64,000 nt of DNA from Spirochaetaceae bacterium (GCA_026710565.1 JAPOQV010000496.1:23374-87373), one strand, 5' to 3'. Shown: positions 41,591 to 51,222, numbered from the stretch's first letter. The notes: generated from the letters alone by a model not told the origin. Numbers and translations are program-made.

Positions 41591-43267
41591 TCAATCGCCC
41601 TGGCGGCGCGCCGTCTCCAGCAACCGCGCAGCGTGCTGCTGCGTGGCTCCCTCGCTGTGGTCGCCGGCAAGCATACGGGACAGCTCATCGACTCGTGCCG
41701 CGCCGTCGACGGCGTCGGCGGTGACCGAGCTGCGCCCCCCGGAAGTCGTCTTCTCGATCCTGAGGTGCCGGTCCGCGCGTGCTGCCACGGTCGCAAGGTG
41801 CGTGATGCACAACACCTGCTGGCGCTCCGCCAGCCAGCGCAGGCGCTCGCCGATCGCCACCCCGATCTGCCCGCCAACGCCGGCATCGATTTCGTCGAAC
41901 ACCGCCGTCGACGTTCCGCGGGCGCGGGCCGGCACCGCGTTGAGCGCCAGCATGACCCGCGACAGCTCGCCCCCGGCGGCCACCGAGCGCAGCGGGGCGA
42001 AATCCTCACCGGGATTGGCCGCGAGCAGAAACTCCACGACATCCGCCCCCGTCGCGCCGATCCCGTCCGGACGCGGGGTCACGGATACCGCAAACCGGGC
42101 CTGCGGCATGCCGAGCTTGCGCAACTGCTCCTGCGCGGACCGCGCCAGATCCTGCGCCGCGCGCTCCCGGGCCGCGCTCAGAGCGGTAGCCGAGGCGCGC
42201 AGCGACCGGTCGAGCGCGTCCACCTGCTCGCCATGGCCGGAGATTTCCTCCCCGGCCGCCGCCAGACTGTCGAGCCGGCGCTGACAGTCGTCGGCGTGTG
42301 CCAGCGCAGCAGCTTCGCTGCCTCCATACTTGCGGATCACGGTGCGGATCGCCGCCAGCCGGTCCTCCACCGCAAGCAGCTCACCAGGGTCCACCGTCTC
42401 GCTCTCGGCCTTGCCGAGCGCGTCGGTGATGTCCTCCACCTCGTAGAGCGCCGTCTCCACCTGCTGCGCGAGCGCGTCGAAGCGGCCGTCGATGGCCGTC
42501 AGCTCGCCGAGCGCCTGCAGCGCGGCGCGCAGACCCGCGCCTGCGCCTCCCTGCGTCTCGGAGGTCGCCGCCCTTGCCGCGGCGAGGAGCCGCTGGATCT
42601 GTTCCACGTTTCGGAGCACACGCTGCCGATCCGACAACTCCTGTTCCTCGCCGTCGCGGAGCTCAGCTCCCGCAATCTCCGAAGCCGCATGCTGCAGGAG
42701 CTCGCGTTCCTGCTCGGAGCGGTCAAGATCGGACAGCATTCGGTCCAGACGCTGCTTCAACCCGGTGAGACGGCGCGTGTCGGCGGCGACGGAGGCCACC
42801 TGCTCTTCGACATCGGCGTACCGGTCCAGCAGCCGCCGCTGCTCCGCTGCCGACAGCAGAGCCTGATGCTGGTGCTGCCCGTGGATCGCCAGCAACATGC
42901 GTCCGAGCTCGGCGAAATCCGCCAGCGGGACCGGCGCCGACTGGACGAACGCCGTTCCGCGGCCGCCCCGACGAGCCACCCGCCGCATGAACAGGGATCC
43001 CTCGTCCAGCTCGATCGAGCGGGAGCGCAGCCACCGGTCGATCTCCACGCCATTCGGCGGATCGAACACCGCCGTCACCTCGCAGACGTCGGAGCCCGAA
43101 CGGATCTCCTCGGCGGACATGCGGGCGCCCAAGGCGACTCCCAGGGCGCCGATGATGATCGACTTGCCCGATCCGGTCTCGCCGGTGATCGCGGTCAGCC
43201 TGGGGCCGAACGTGAGGTCGAGGGTGTCGATCAGGGCGTAGCCTCGAATGTGGAGTGCCTCAAGCAC
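41591..43267 (-). CDS. recN: DNA repair protein RecN
   Basis: 558-residue SMC-like protein for double-strand break repair. Walker A GETGSGKS at 29-36, two long coiled-coil arms rich in Ala, Arg and Glu through the middle, ABC-type signature LSRVMLALN and Walker B FDEIDAGVGG with the following RecN motif QVLCITHLATVAARADRH. Length is typical. GTG start overlaps the nadK stop by eight bases, a common pairing. Last gene of the RHH-pcm-degT-nadK-recN unit. Confidence 0.96.
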   Translation of the reverse strand: MLEALHIRGYALIDTLDLTFGPRLTAITGETGSGKSIIIGALGVALGARMSAEEIRSGSDVCEVTAVFDPPNGVEIDRWLRSRSIELDEGSLFMRRVARRGGRGTAFVQSAPVPLADFAELGRMLLAIHGQHQHQALLSAAEQRRLLDRYADVEEQVASVAADTRRLTGLKQRLDRMLSDLDRSEQERELLQHAASEIAGAELRDGEEQELSDRQRVLRNVEQIQRLLAAARAATSETQGGAGAGLRAALQALGELTAIDGRFDALAQQVETALYEVEDITDALGKAESETVDPGELLAVEDRLAAIRTVIRKYGGSEAAALAHADDCQRRLDSLAAAGEEISGHGEQVDALDRSLRASATALSAARERAAQDLARSAQEQLRKLGMPQARFAVSVTPRPDGIGATGADVVEFLLAANPGEDFAPLRSVAAGGELSRVMLALNAVPARARGTSTAVFDEIDAGVGGQIGVAIGERLRWLAERQQVLCITHLATVAARADRHLRIEKTTSGGRSSVTADAVDGAARVDELSRMLAGDHSEGATQQHAARLLETARRQGD

Positions 43268-44141
43268 CCGGCTCCCCCGCCCAGTGCAGCTTGTGCCGAA
43301 GCACTTCGTAGAAGTTCCGCCGGTCCGACTGGATGATCAGCGCCGGGTGCTCGAAGTGCCTGAGCACCACTCGGTCGCCGGCTTGCAGCGGGAGCGGCTC
43401 CTGACCGTCGACGGTCAGCATCACTTCCGTGCGCTGCTGGTCCTCCACCGTGATCTCCACCACCTCGTCGGCCGGGACCACCAGCGGGCGATTGGAGAGC
43501 GTGAACGGGCAAACGGGATTGAGCACCAGCGCCTGCATCTCCGGATGCAGGATCGGACCGCCCGCGGCCATCGAGTAAGCGGTGGAACCGGTGGGCGTGG
43601 CAAGGATCACCCCGTCGGCGCGGTAGCGGCCGACCGCAGTGCCGGAAAACGCCACCTGCAGGCGGGTGATCTTTGGCGTGCCGCCGGTGGAGATGACGGC
43701 ATCGTTGAGCCCCGGAAGACGCGCCACCTCCAGACCGGCCCGGATCACCGTGGCAACCACCATCAGACGGGGACTGACCGCCAGCCGCCCGCTGCGGTAG
43801 CGCTCGAACGCCTCCTTCCACTCCGCCTTGGCGATCTCGGTGATGAAGCCCAGCGTGCCGAGATTGACCGGCAGTATCGGGGTCTCCAGTTCCGCCACGA
43901 TCCGCGCGCAGGTCAGCAGCGTGCCGTCGCCGCCGAGCGACAATGCGATGTCCGGCGGCGCGCCGCAGCGGGCGCGCGGATCGGCCTCGATCCGGTCCGT
44001 GTGCACGGAGTTGCGCCGCAGATAGCCGTCAACTTCGTCCACGAACTCCGCATCGGGATTGCCGGGCTTGTGCACCAGAAGCGCTCGGGCCACCTGTTTC
44101 ACGTCGCGAGCCACAGGTCCACGCCGGTGCCGGGGAATCAC
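43260..44141 (-). CDS. nadK: NAD kinase
   Basis: About 293 residues; phosphorylates NAD to NADP. Active-site SLGGDGTLL at 68-76, and VNLGTLGFITE, DGVILATPTGSTAYSMAAGGPI (NE/D-type substrate loop and the conserved Gly/Ser/Thr motif). GTG start overlaps the DegT-like stop by one base. The first 15 residues look unconserved, so one of the following GTG codons may be the true start. It is followed by recN, the common nadK-recN pair. Confidence 0.95.
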   Translation of the reverse strand: MIPRHRRGPVARDVKQVARALLVHKPGNPDAEFVDEVDGYLRRNSVHTDRIEADPRARCGAPPDIALSLGGDGTLLTCARIVAELETPILPVNLGTLGFITEIAKAEWKEAFERYRSGRLAVSPRLMVVATVIRAGLEVARLPGLNDAVISTGGTPKITRLQVAFSGTAVGRYRADGVILATPTGSTAYSMAAGGPILHPEMQALVLNPVCPFTLSNRPLVVPADEVVEITVEDQQRTEVMLTVDGQEPLPLQAGDRVVLRHFEHPALIIQSDRRNFYEVLRHKLHWAGEPGA

Positions 44142-45220
44142 TACGGCAGTGTCGCCAGGATCTTGGCGATCACCTCGACCTGCCCGTCACCGAGCAGCGG
44201 GTACAGCGGAAACAGCACGCAGCGCCGTGCCAGTGAGTCGGCGGCCGGACACGCTCCGGCCGGGTGCACCTCGCCGGGAGCTCCGTCGGGCACGTCGACG
44301 GCCGCGCCGTTCGTCGCTCCCCCTCCGGCGACGATCGAACCTCCATAGGCCTGGCGGGTGTCGATGCGGGCGCGGGCAGCATACCGCTGCACCTCACGAG
44401 CACCATCGGCGACGACCACCGGATAGGAGAACGGCACCTGCAGGTTCTCGTCCGCGCCGTGCGGAAGGCTCAGCGTGCGGTGGCGCGTACGGGTGATCGC
44501 CGCATGGTAGGCGTCGCGGATGGTGCGCCGCGTCTGCATGTCGCCGTCGTAACGCTTGAGCTGTGCGAGCGCCAGGGCGGCGTTGAGGTCCGCCAGCGGC
44601 TCGGCGCGATCCGCGGCCGCCTCCCGGGCGGACGCGAGCAAGGCATTCGTACGGCACAGCAGCAACGCACCTCCCGCCGCGGTCAGCAAGGCCGTCTCCG
44701 CCAGCGATACGACCACCAGATCCGCGCGAGGTCCCGGCGCCGCATCGCCATCGTATCCCCCCAGCGAGCAGGTTACGTCCTCGATCACCGGCAGATCCCA
44801 GGTGCCCACGCGCGTCAGGTCGGGGATGAATCCAAGCGTATGGTCCAGCAGAGCTGCCCGCGCCCCCCCGCGAGCCTCGTCCGCCGCGTCGAGGTCCATC
44901 ACCCCGGACTCGGCGCTCACGTCCACCACCACCGGCACCAGGCCGCTCGCCTCCACGGCGCCTCGGTGTGCCAGCGGAGCCAGTGCCGAGCACAGCACGC
45001 GAGATCCGGCCGGCACATCGATGGTGGTCAGGGCACACGAGAGCGCCATTCGGTAGTCGGCCAGCGCGATGCCGCCGGCCATGCCCAGAGCACGCGCCAC
45101 CGTGGCCGCCAGCTCCCGCGCGCGGTCCCCGGGCCCGATCTCGTCGGTGACCAGACACCCGAGCACGCTGTCCATGCCGGCGCGCCGCACCGTCGGCCGG
45201 AACACGGGAACCCGGTTCAC
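44141..45220 (-). CDS. DegT/DnrJ/EryC1-like protein lacking the PLP lysine
   Basis: 359 residues with the fold pattern of sugar aminotransferases: FRPTV...IGPG at the start, DVSAESGVMDL, LLDHTLGFIPDL and the PLP-ring Asp in PVIEDVTCSLGGYDG (D148). In active members SFHxxK supplies the Schiff-base lysine; here the aligned stretch is SLAETALLTAAGG, so position 177 is Ala. The C-terminal part is shorter and diverged. It probably does not transaminate as such; a dehydratase-like variant or a scaffolding role is possible. It lies between pcm and nadK, overlapping nadK by one base. Confidence 0.75.
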   Translation of the reverse strand: MNRVPVFRPTVRRAGMDSVLGCLVTDEIGPGDRARELAATVARALGMAGGIALADYRMALSCALTTIDVPAGSRVLCSALAPLAHRGAVEASGLVPVVVDVSAESGVMDLDAADEARGGARAALLDHTLGFIPDLTRVGTWDLPVIEDVTCSLGGYDGDAAPGPRADLVVVSLAETALLTAAGGALLLCRTNALLASAREAAADRAEPLADLNAALALAQLKRYDGDMQTRRTIRDAYHAAITRTRHRTLSLPHGADENLQVPFSYPVVVADGAREVQRYAARARIDTRQAYGGSIVAGGGATNGAAVDVPDGAPGEVHPAGACPAADSLARRCVLFPLYPLLGDGQVEVIAKILATLP

Positions 45221-45916
45221 TCAGGACCCCCGTCCAGGCGCCGCCGCGGACGCCGAATCGGCGCGCAGCGGCACGAAACGGCAGTCCACGCCGTGGGTGG
45301 TCCGCGTCGCGGCGCCCGAGCGGCGGACGGTGGTCATCACCTGGTAGCCGTCGGTCTCACCGATCGGAATCAGAAGCACGCCACCGTCCGCGAGTTGCTC
45401 GACCAGCGGTTGCGGTACCGACGAGGACGCAGCGGCCACCAGGATACGATCGAACGGCGCCGCCTCCGGCCATCCCAGCCGGCCGTCGCCGATGCGAAAC
45501 GCGACGTTGAAGAACCCCAGGTCAGCCAGGACCCGCCTGGCGGGAAACTGCAGCTCCGGGATGATCTCCACCGACCACACCTGGCCGGCGAGTTCCGCCA
45601 GGATCGCCGTCTGATAGCCGCTGCCGGTCCCAACCTCCAGAACTCGCTCCCGCCCCGTGAGCTCGAGCATCGCGGTCATCAGGCCCACCATGAACGGCTG
45701 CGACATGGTCTGCCCGAAGCCGATCGGCACGGGATGATCCTCGTAGCAGCCGCCGCGCCCACGGGGCGTGACGAAGCGGTGGCGCGGGATCCACTTCATC
45801 GCGGCGATCACGCGCCGGTCCGTGATGCCGCGACTCTGCAACTGGCGGTGCACCATACGGCAGGCATCCCGTTCCCCGGGGCCTGACCGGGTCAACCGCC
45901 GGCCGCGGTCACGCAT
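45221..45916 (-). CDS. pcm: Protein-L-isoaspartate O-methyltransferase
   Basis: 231 residues; repairs isoaspartyl damage with S-adenosylmethionine. The PCMT signature is present: PIGFGQTMSQPFMVGLM, with the conserved Ser72, and SAM motif I LEVGTGSGYQTAIL at about 93-106. The first 20 and last 25 residues look unconserved. ATG three bases after the RHH gene stop. A long Arg/Ala-rich tail ends the protein. Confidence 0.93.
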   Translation of the reverse strand: MRDRGRRLTRSGPGERDACRMVHRQLQSRGITDRRVIAAMKWIPRHRFVTPRGRGGCYEDHPVPIGFGQTMSQPFMVGLMTAMLELTGRERVLEVGTGSGYQTAILAELAGQVWSVEIIPELQFPARRVLADLGFFNVAFRIGDGRLGWPEAAPFDRILVAAASSSVPQPLVEQLADGGVLLIPIGETDGYQVMTTVRRSGAATRTTHGVDCRFVPLRADSASAAAPGRGS

Positions 45917-45919
45917 CCG

Positions 45920-46105
45920 TCAGAGGACGGCACCTTCCGTACGCCGTTCGTCCTTCATGTGCAGCTTCGACAGCTTGTACGCCTTCAGCAGTTGCTGAAT
46001 GGCGTCATTCACCGCCTCGGTGCGGTCGTGATAGAAACCATCCTTCACCATGCGGTCGATCCCGGCCAACAGGTCGGACGAGGTCTCGACGTATGTTTTC
46101 GACAC
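45920..46105 (-). CDS. Small ribbon-helix-helix-type protein
   Basis: 61 residues. The pattern TYVETSSDLLAGIDRMVKDG, then YHDRTEAVNDAIQQLLKAY, is a CopG/ParD-like ribbon-helix-helix: a short beta strand followed by two helices. No toxin gene follows; the next gene is pcm, three bases on. It is more likely a chromosomal DNA-binding regulator of its own unit than an antitoxin. GTG start. Its role in the unit is unknown. Confidence 0.7.
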   Translation of the reverse strand: MSKTYVETSSDLLAGIDRMVKDGFYHDRTEAVNDAIQQLLKAYKLSKLHMKDERRTEGAVL

Positions 46106-46177
46106 CGCGCACCCCCGGTCTTTCGCCCGCCCACGCCGGTAGCGAAGCTGCCGCCGACCGAGCGGGTCAGGTTGTCC

Positions 46178-46251
<74 letters not shown>

Positions 46252-46333
46252 CGTCTGTTCGTCGCTCCATGATACCTCAGATCGGGGTGCCTGTGGGACC
46301 ACCATCGGATCATAATCAGTTCCGGCACGACGC

Positions 46334-47665
46334 ATGGACATCGCCCGCACCACCGCCAACGCGCTGACCCTGAGCAGAGCGTTCCTGGCCCCGGCGATCC
46401 TGATTTCGCTGGCCGTCGACTTCGATGGAGGGGCCGGCCTGGCGCTGATCCTCACGGGGGTCGCCGTGGTGACCGACTACCTCGACGGTGCGGTCGCGCG
46501 TCGCTTCGCCGTCGTCTCGAGGTTCGGCAAGGTCGCCGACGCCCTCACCGATGCGATGGTGTTCGTCGCGATCTTCGTGGGGCTGGGGGTTCGCGGGGTG
46601 CTCCCGCCGTGGCTGCCGGCCTTGATCGCGGCTCGCGAAGCGGCGATGCACGGACTCATCCGGCCCGCGCTGCTGCGCATGCGGATCGACGCCGGAGCGC
46701 GGCCGGTGGGCAAGCTCAAGACCGTGCTGCAGGCCGCGTCCGCGATCGTGGTGCTGCTGGTGCTGCTGATCGAGCCCGACTACGCACGCCAGGTGGCGGT
46801 GCCGCTGGTTGGCGTCGCGGCGGTCCTGTCGGTCGTGTCCCTGTACTGGTACGTCGATCCGATCGGGGCGCGCCGCGGTTGGGACCGACTTGCGTTCAGC
46901 ATCATCGCGACGTGCCTGAGCCTGTGGCTGCTGCAGGTCTCGATCGTGGCGATCGCCGCCGATCTCGGCGTGACGGCCGGTGTAATCCCGTACGCCCTGC
47001 TGCACACGGTCGTGGCCGGCGGGATGACCTTGCTCCTCCTGAGGCGCCGATGCGACTTCGCCCTGCTCGAAGGGCCGGTGCTGTCGAGGGTCAACCCCTC
47101 GAACGTGCTCACACTCGCACGACTGACCTCGATCCCCACCGTCGTGCTGCTCATCACTGCCGCGGCCGACCGGACCGCTCCGGTGTGGCCGGTGATCGCG
47201 CTGCTGTCGATCGTGCTGCTGACCGACCTGGCCGACGGCGCGCTGGCGCGGCGCAGGGGCCAGGTGACGCGCATCGGATCCTATCTGGACTCCTCCACCG
47301 ACTACCTGCTGCTGGGTACGGCGGCGATCCTGTTGTTGATCTACGGTGTCGGCACACCGTGGGTGTTCGCGGTGCTGGTCGGGCGGCTCACCATCCAGTC
47401 CGCGGCGGTCTTGTGGATGGTTTCGACCGGGCGGCCGCTGCCGTCGGCAACGCGACTGGGAAAGGCATCGATCGCCGCCGGCATGGTGCTGCTGGCGGCG
47501 GAGCTGGCGGCAGCGCTCGGAGCACGGGCGATGCCTTCGGCCGGGACCCTGTTCGTGCTGCGCACCCTCCTGGAGTTGGGACTCGCCGGCGTGCTGGTAG
47601 CGTCGGCCGTGGAAAAGCTCGCCCTGCTCACCCGCACCGCCCGGAACACGAAACCCCGGACGTGA
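46334..47665 (+). CDS. Double-domain CDP-alcohol phosphatidyltransferase
   Basis: 443 residues with many membrane helices. Two complete CDP-alcohol phosphatidyltransferase motifs, D-x2-DG-x2-AR-x8-G-x3-D-x3-D, are present: residues 48-73 (DYLDGAVAR) and 298-323 (DLADGALAR). Each half therefore looks like a full enzyme unit of about 200 residues, so the protein is an internal duplication or fusion. This family makes phosphatidylglycerophosphate, phosphatidylserine, or related lipids by transfer of the CMP-activated diacylglycerol. The product cannot be predicted from the motif. ATG start; a good -10 CATAAT sits at 46311-46316. Confidence 0.88.
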   Translation: MDIARTTANALTLSRAFLAPAILISLAVDFDGGAGLALILTGVAVVTDYLDGAVARRFAVVSRFGKVADALTDAMVFVAIFVGLGVRGVLPPWLPALIAAREAAMHGLIRPALLRMRIDAGARPVGKLKTVLQAASAIVVLLVLLIEPDYARQVAVPLVGVAAVLSVVSLYWYVDPIGARRGWDRLAFSIIATCLSLWLLQVSIVAIAADLGVTAGVIPYALLHTVVAGGMTLLLLRRRCDFALLEGPVLSRVNPSNVLTLARLTSIPTVVLLITAAADRTAPVWPVIALLSIVLLTDLADGALARRRGQVTRIGSYLDSSTDYLLLGTAAILLLIYGVGTPWVFAVLVGRLTIQSAAVLWMVSTGRPLPSATRLGKASIAAGMVLLAAELAAALGARAMPSAGTLFVLRTLLELGLAGVLVASAVEKLALLTRTARNTKPRT

Positions 47666-47716
47666 GCGAGCCGCAGTGGCGACAGGAGACGGTCGGGCGA
47701 CGAGCGCCGAAGAGCT

Positions 47717-49075
47717 CTACTTGCCCTTGCGCTTCTTGTTGCGCCGTTTGCTGACGGGCTGCACGCGCGGGCCTGCGGGGGACGAAGCGGAGGGAGGCGC
47801 GCCGTCGCCTGCAGTGGCCGCCTCGCTCGCCCGTTCCGGTGGCGGACCTGACCCGTCCGGTGTCGGCTGCGTTGCGGTGGAAGCGGCGCGGCCGCCGGCT
47901 GCCGGACGTCGGCGGCGCTGCAGCAGCAGCACGATCGGCGACGCGATGTACATCGACGAGTAGGTGCCGACGATCACGCCGATGATCACGGCCAAGGCGA
48001 ATGTCTGGATCGGCCCGGTCGCGAAGACGTAGATGGCGACCACGGCCAGCAGGGTCGTCAGGGAGGTGATGAGGGTGCGCGACAGGGATTGCGTGATGCT
48101 GGTGTCGATCACCCGGCGCAGGTCGGCGTCGCGCATCAGCGACACGTTCTCGCGAACGCGGTCGAAGATGACGATGGTGTCGTTCAGGGAGTAGCCGACG
48201 ATGGTCAGCAGGGCCGCGATCGTGGCGGTGGAAACCTCGAGCTGGAAGGTGCCGAGAACCCCGATCATCAACAGCACGTCATGGGCGACGGCCACCAGCG
48301 CGGCTACCGAATACTCCGGGCGAAAGCGAAAGCCGACGTAGACCATGATCAGCAGCAACGCGACCACGACCAGCCAGACCGCCTGCTGGCTGAGGATCTG
48401 CGAGAACCGCCTGCCGACGAAGTCGGTGGATCGGACGATCAGGCTGTCATCCCCGAACTCGTCCCCGAGCAGAGCCCGCACCCGCTCCTGGACCGCCTGC
48501 AGCTCGGAGTCGTCGTCCGATGGTACCTCCACGCGTATCACGAACTGCTGGGTGGACGGTGCCCCGATGGTCTTGATCTCGAATTTCTCCAGGGAGGCGA
48601 GCGCGGCACGCACCGCCTCGATCGACAGCGGCGCCTCCCCTTCCGCCTCCGCATGCAGAACCAGGCGGCCGTCCTTCGGCCGCGGGCTCTCGGCGAGGAG
48701 ATCGTCGGAGGCCAGCCCCGGCTCCAGCGCCGTCGCGGCCGACACGCCGGCGACCGCCGCGATCGCGTCGGCGATCTCAGCCAGCGTCGGGTAGTCGCCG
48801 AAAGCCAGAGTCGTCTGGCCAAGCACGTCGACGGTGCGCAGGACGATCCGGTCGGTCGCCTGCTGCACGACGACCTCCAGATCGGCTCCCTCCTGCAACT
48901 CCACGACCAGCGCCGGGCGCGCGATCTGGATCTGCTGCGACAGGCCGCCTGCCAGGTCGACCGAGAGATTGAAGCCGCGCTGAACGGTCACCGCCAGTCC
49001 CGACCCGATGATCACGAGCGACAGGATCACCATGGGCAGCCGGTAGCGGGTGAACTCGATCGTCGAGCGGATCAC
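47717..49075 (-). CDS. secF: Protein translocase subunit SecF
   Basis: 452 residues. First helix then GFNLSVDLAGGLSQQI, a large first periplasmic part (about 35-225), and five more helices with TIVGYSLNDTIVIFDRVREN and DTSITQSLSRTLITSLTTLLAV. The C-terminal tail (about 380-452) is a low-complexity Pro/Ala/Ser region ending in SKRRNKKRKGK, strongly basic, unusual for SecF. GTG overlaps the secD stop as GTGA. SecDF use the proton gradient to complete Sec export. Confidence 0.95.
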   Translation of the reverse strand: MIRSTIEFTRYRLPMVILSLVIIGSGLAVTVQRGFNLSVDLAGGLSQQIQIARPALVVELQEGADLEVVVQQATDRIVLRTVDVLGQTTLAFGDYPTLAEIADAIAAVAGVSAATALEPGLASDDLLAESPRPKDGRLVLHAEAEGEAPLSIEAVRAALASLEKFEIKTIGAPSTQQFVIRVEVPSDDDSELQAVQERVRALLGDEFGDDSLIVRSTDFVGRRFSQILSQQAVWLVVVALLLIMVYVGFRFRPEYSVAALVAVAHDVLLMIGVLGTFQLEVSTATIAALLTIVGYSLNDTIVIFDRVRENVSLMRDADLRRVIDTSITQSLSRTLITSLTTLLAVVAIYVFATGPIQTFALAVIIGVIVGTYSSMYIASPIVLLLQRRRRPAAGGRAASTATQPTPDGSGPPPERASEAATAGDGAPPSASSPAGPRVQPVSKRRNKKRKGK

Positions 49076-50811
49076 GCCGGCCTCCGCCGTGCGCCGGCCC
49101 AGCCGAGACTCAGGCGGTCCACGCGCACCACCTCGATCATGAAGTCGAAGATCAGCCGCGACACCACCAGGGCCGTGAACATCGAGGACAGGATGCCGAC
49201 GGACAAGGTTACCGCAAAGCCCTGGATCGGACCGCTGCCGATCTGTGACAGGACCACCGCGGCGATGAAGGTGGTGATGTTGGCGTCGAGCACCGCGCGG
49301 AATGCCTTGGCGAAGCCCGTGCGCACCGCGGCGGCAGCCGACTTGCCCGCGCGCAACTCCTCCTTGATGCGTTCGAAGATGATCACGTTGGCGTCCACCG
49401 CCATGCCCACCGTCAGGATCACGCCGGCGATGCTGGGCAGGGTCAGCGTGAAGCCCAGCACGGACAGGATCGACACGACGAAGAACAGGTTGAGCGCCAG
49501 CACCAGGTCGGCGATCAGTCCCGCGCCGTGGTAGTAGACCGCCATGAAGAGAAACACCAGCGCGGCCCCCACCGCTACTGCCCGCAGGCTGGCGCGGATG
49601 GCGTCTTCGCCCAGTCCGGCGCCGATCTGCTGCTGGCTGACGATATCGAGCGGCACCGGCAGAGAACCCGTACGCAGCACCAGCGCCAGGTCTTCCGCCT
49701 CGCCCTGGGTGAATCCGGTGACCCGCACCTGCTGGCGAATCGCCTGAGAAATCTGCGCACGAGCCTTGACGCGGTCGTCAAGCACCACCGCGAGAACCTC
49801 TCCCACGTTCTCCTGGGTGAGGTTGAAGAAGATGTCGCCGCCTTCCGGACTCAGGAAGAACAGCACCTCCGGCCGGCCGGTGAGGGGATCGCGGTCCACC
49901 CGCGAGTCGTTGATGTACTCCCCCGACAGCCCCTCCCGTTCCTTGATGACCGCGTAGCCGAGGAGCTGATCCACCCCATAGGTGTCCTTCTCATACACAC
50001 CGCGCAGCACGGTGCCCGCCGGCAGCACGTTCGGATCACGCAGGCTGCCGTCCGCGGCGAGAAAATTGCCCGGATTGGCACGCTGGTACTCGTCGAACGC
50101 GGTCTGACCCGCCGGATCCACCAGGTGAAAGCCCAATCGGCCCTTGCCGACAATGAAGTTGCGCATCCGTTCGGGATCCGGAGCGCCGGGCAATTCGACG
50201 ACGATCCGGTCGTCGGCCTGCCGGTTGATCGACGGCTCGGTCAGTCCGAACTGGTCGACACGATTGAGGAGAATCTCGAGCGCGCGGTCCAGCGCGTCGC
50301 TCCTGTCGGCGTCGCTGAGGGGTCCCAGCTCGTTCGCCAACTCAGCGAAATCGGGCTCGATCAGCACGTACATGCCGCCCTGCAGGTCCAGGCCGAGTTG
50401 CAGGCTGCGGGTCGTCAGCTCCTTGAGGTCCAGCAGGCGCTGCCGGTGGTCGGACTCCAACTCCGCCAGCAGCGTCGCCTGGCTCCCGAAGCCGTCCAGG
50501 AGCGCCTGCACCGTCCACGGAGATGGCACCGGCTGCCCTTCGAACCGGTACTGGTCCCGCGCCGGGCCGCGAAGGAAACGCAGATCCTCCGGTACCGACG
50601 TGCCGGGATCGGCAACGACGATCGTCAGAAGCCGCTGCAGGTCGGCGCCCGCCCGTTGCTGCGAAACGATGCGGATCTGCTCGCGCGACGAGGTGGCGAG
50701 TTGCCGCTCTTCTTCCGGGAGGAGCACGTGCCACCGGATGGTCGGCATCAGGAAGGCCACGGCGATCCCGACGAAAACCAGGATGATCCCGAGACGGAGT
50801 CGTTTGCTCAT
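49072..50811 (-). CDS. secD: Protein translocase subunit SecD
   Basis: 579 residues. N-terminal helix, periplasmic P1 region with LGLDLQGGMYVLIEPD and the second-half VELPGAPDPERMRN, then five C-terminal helices with AGVILTVGMAVDANVIIFERIKEEL and DANITTFIAAVVL. ATG start. Lies between yajC upstream and secF downstream, the normal yajC-secD-secF order. Confidence 0.97.
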   Translation of the reverse strand: MSKRLRLGIILVFVGIAVAFLMPTIRWHVLLPEEERQLATSSREQIRIVSQQRAGADLQRLLTIVVADPGTSVPEDLRFLRGPARDQYRFEGQPVPSPWTVQALLDGFGSQATLLAELESDHRQRLLDLKELTTRSLQLGLDLQGGMYVLIEPDFAELANELGPLSDADRSDALDRALEILLNRVDQFGLTEPSINRQADDRIVVELPGAPDPERMRNFIVGKGRLGFHLVDPAGQTAFDEYQRANPGNFLAADGSLRDPNVLPAGTVLRGVYEKDTYGVDQLLGYAVIKEREGLSGEYINDSRVDRDPLTGRPEVLFFLSPEGGDIFFNLTQENVGEVLAVVLDDRVKARAQISQAIRQQVRVTGFTQGEAEDLALVLRTGSLPVPLDIVSQQQIGAGLGEDAIRASLRAVAVGAALVFLFMAVYYHGAGLIADLVLALNLFFVVSILSVLGFTLTLPSIAGVILTVGMAVDANVIIFERIKEELRAGKSAAAAVRTGFAKAFRAVLDANITTFIAAVVLSQIGSGPIQGFAVTLSVGILSSMFTALVVSRLIFDFMIEVVRVDRLSLGWAGARRRPA

Positions 50812-50859
50812 CAGATCAGCGTTACCGTGGGAGAGAGAGCCGGGAACGGTCCGGCGGTG

Positions 50860-51147
50860 CTACTTGGAATCGGTGCCGTCCGGTGACCGGACGGCCGCTT
50901 TGTCGAATTCGAGCTTCGTATCGTCGTCCACCTTCAGAGTCAGCGTACCGGATTCCTCGCGGATGGCGGTTATCACCCCGTGCATCCCGCCGATGGTAAC
51001 CACCTTGTCCCCCTTCTTCAGGCTGTCCAGGTACACCTTGGTGTCCTTGCGCTTCTTGCTCTGCGGGCGCAGCACCAGGAAGTAGAAGATCAGAAAGATA
51101 GCGGCGAACGGCAGAATCAGCCCGATAATCGGGTCGTTGGCTTGCAT
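50860..51147 (-). CDS. yajC: Sec translocon accessory protein YajC
   Basis: 95 residues: one N-terminal membrane helix (about 8-27, LILPFAAIFLIFYFLVLRPQS), then QSKKRKDTKVYLDSLKKGDKVVTIGGMHGVI, the YajC cytoplasmic signature. Binds SecDF. ATG start. First gene of the sec unit; a strong hairpin lies 40 bases upstream. Confidence 0.95.
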   Translation of the reverse strand: MQANDPIIGLILPFAAIFLIFYFLVLRPQSKKRKDTKVYLDSLKKGDKVVTIGGMHGVITAIREESGTLTLKVDDDTKLEFDKAAVRSPDGTDSK

Positions 51148-51187
51148 GCAGCGAGTTCCTTAGAGTTCCGTTGGTTTCCTAACGGCC

Positions 51188-51222
51188 GTCGGCGAGCCGG
51201 AAGTGATCGTCGGCTCGCCGAC
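51188..51222. terminator. Perfect 12-bp hairpin ahead of yajC
   Basis: gtcggcgagccg, an 11-base loop, cggctcgccgac. It lies after the small unknown gene and before yajC. No T run follows, so it could be a Rho-assisted terminator or an mRNA structure. Confidence 0.5.

Noticed and set aside
45920..46105. Ribbon-helix-helix gene as an antitoxin of a toxin-antitoxin pair
   Set aside because: The neighbour is a normal isoaspartate methyltransferase with all motifs, not a toxin, and no small partner frame is present.
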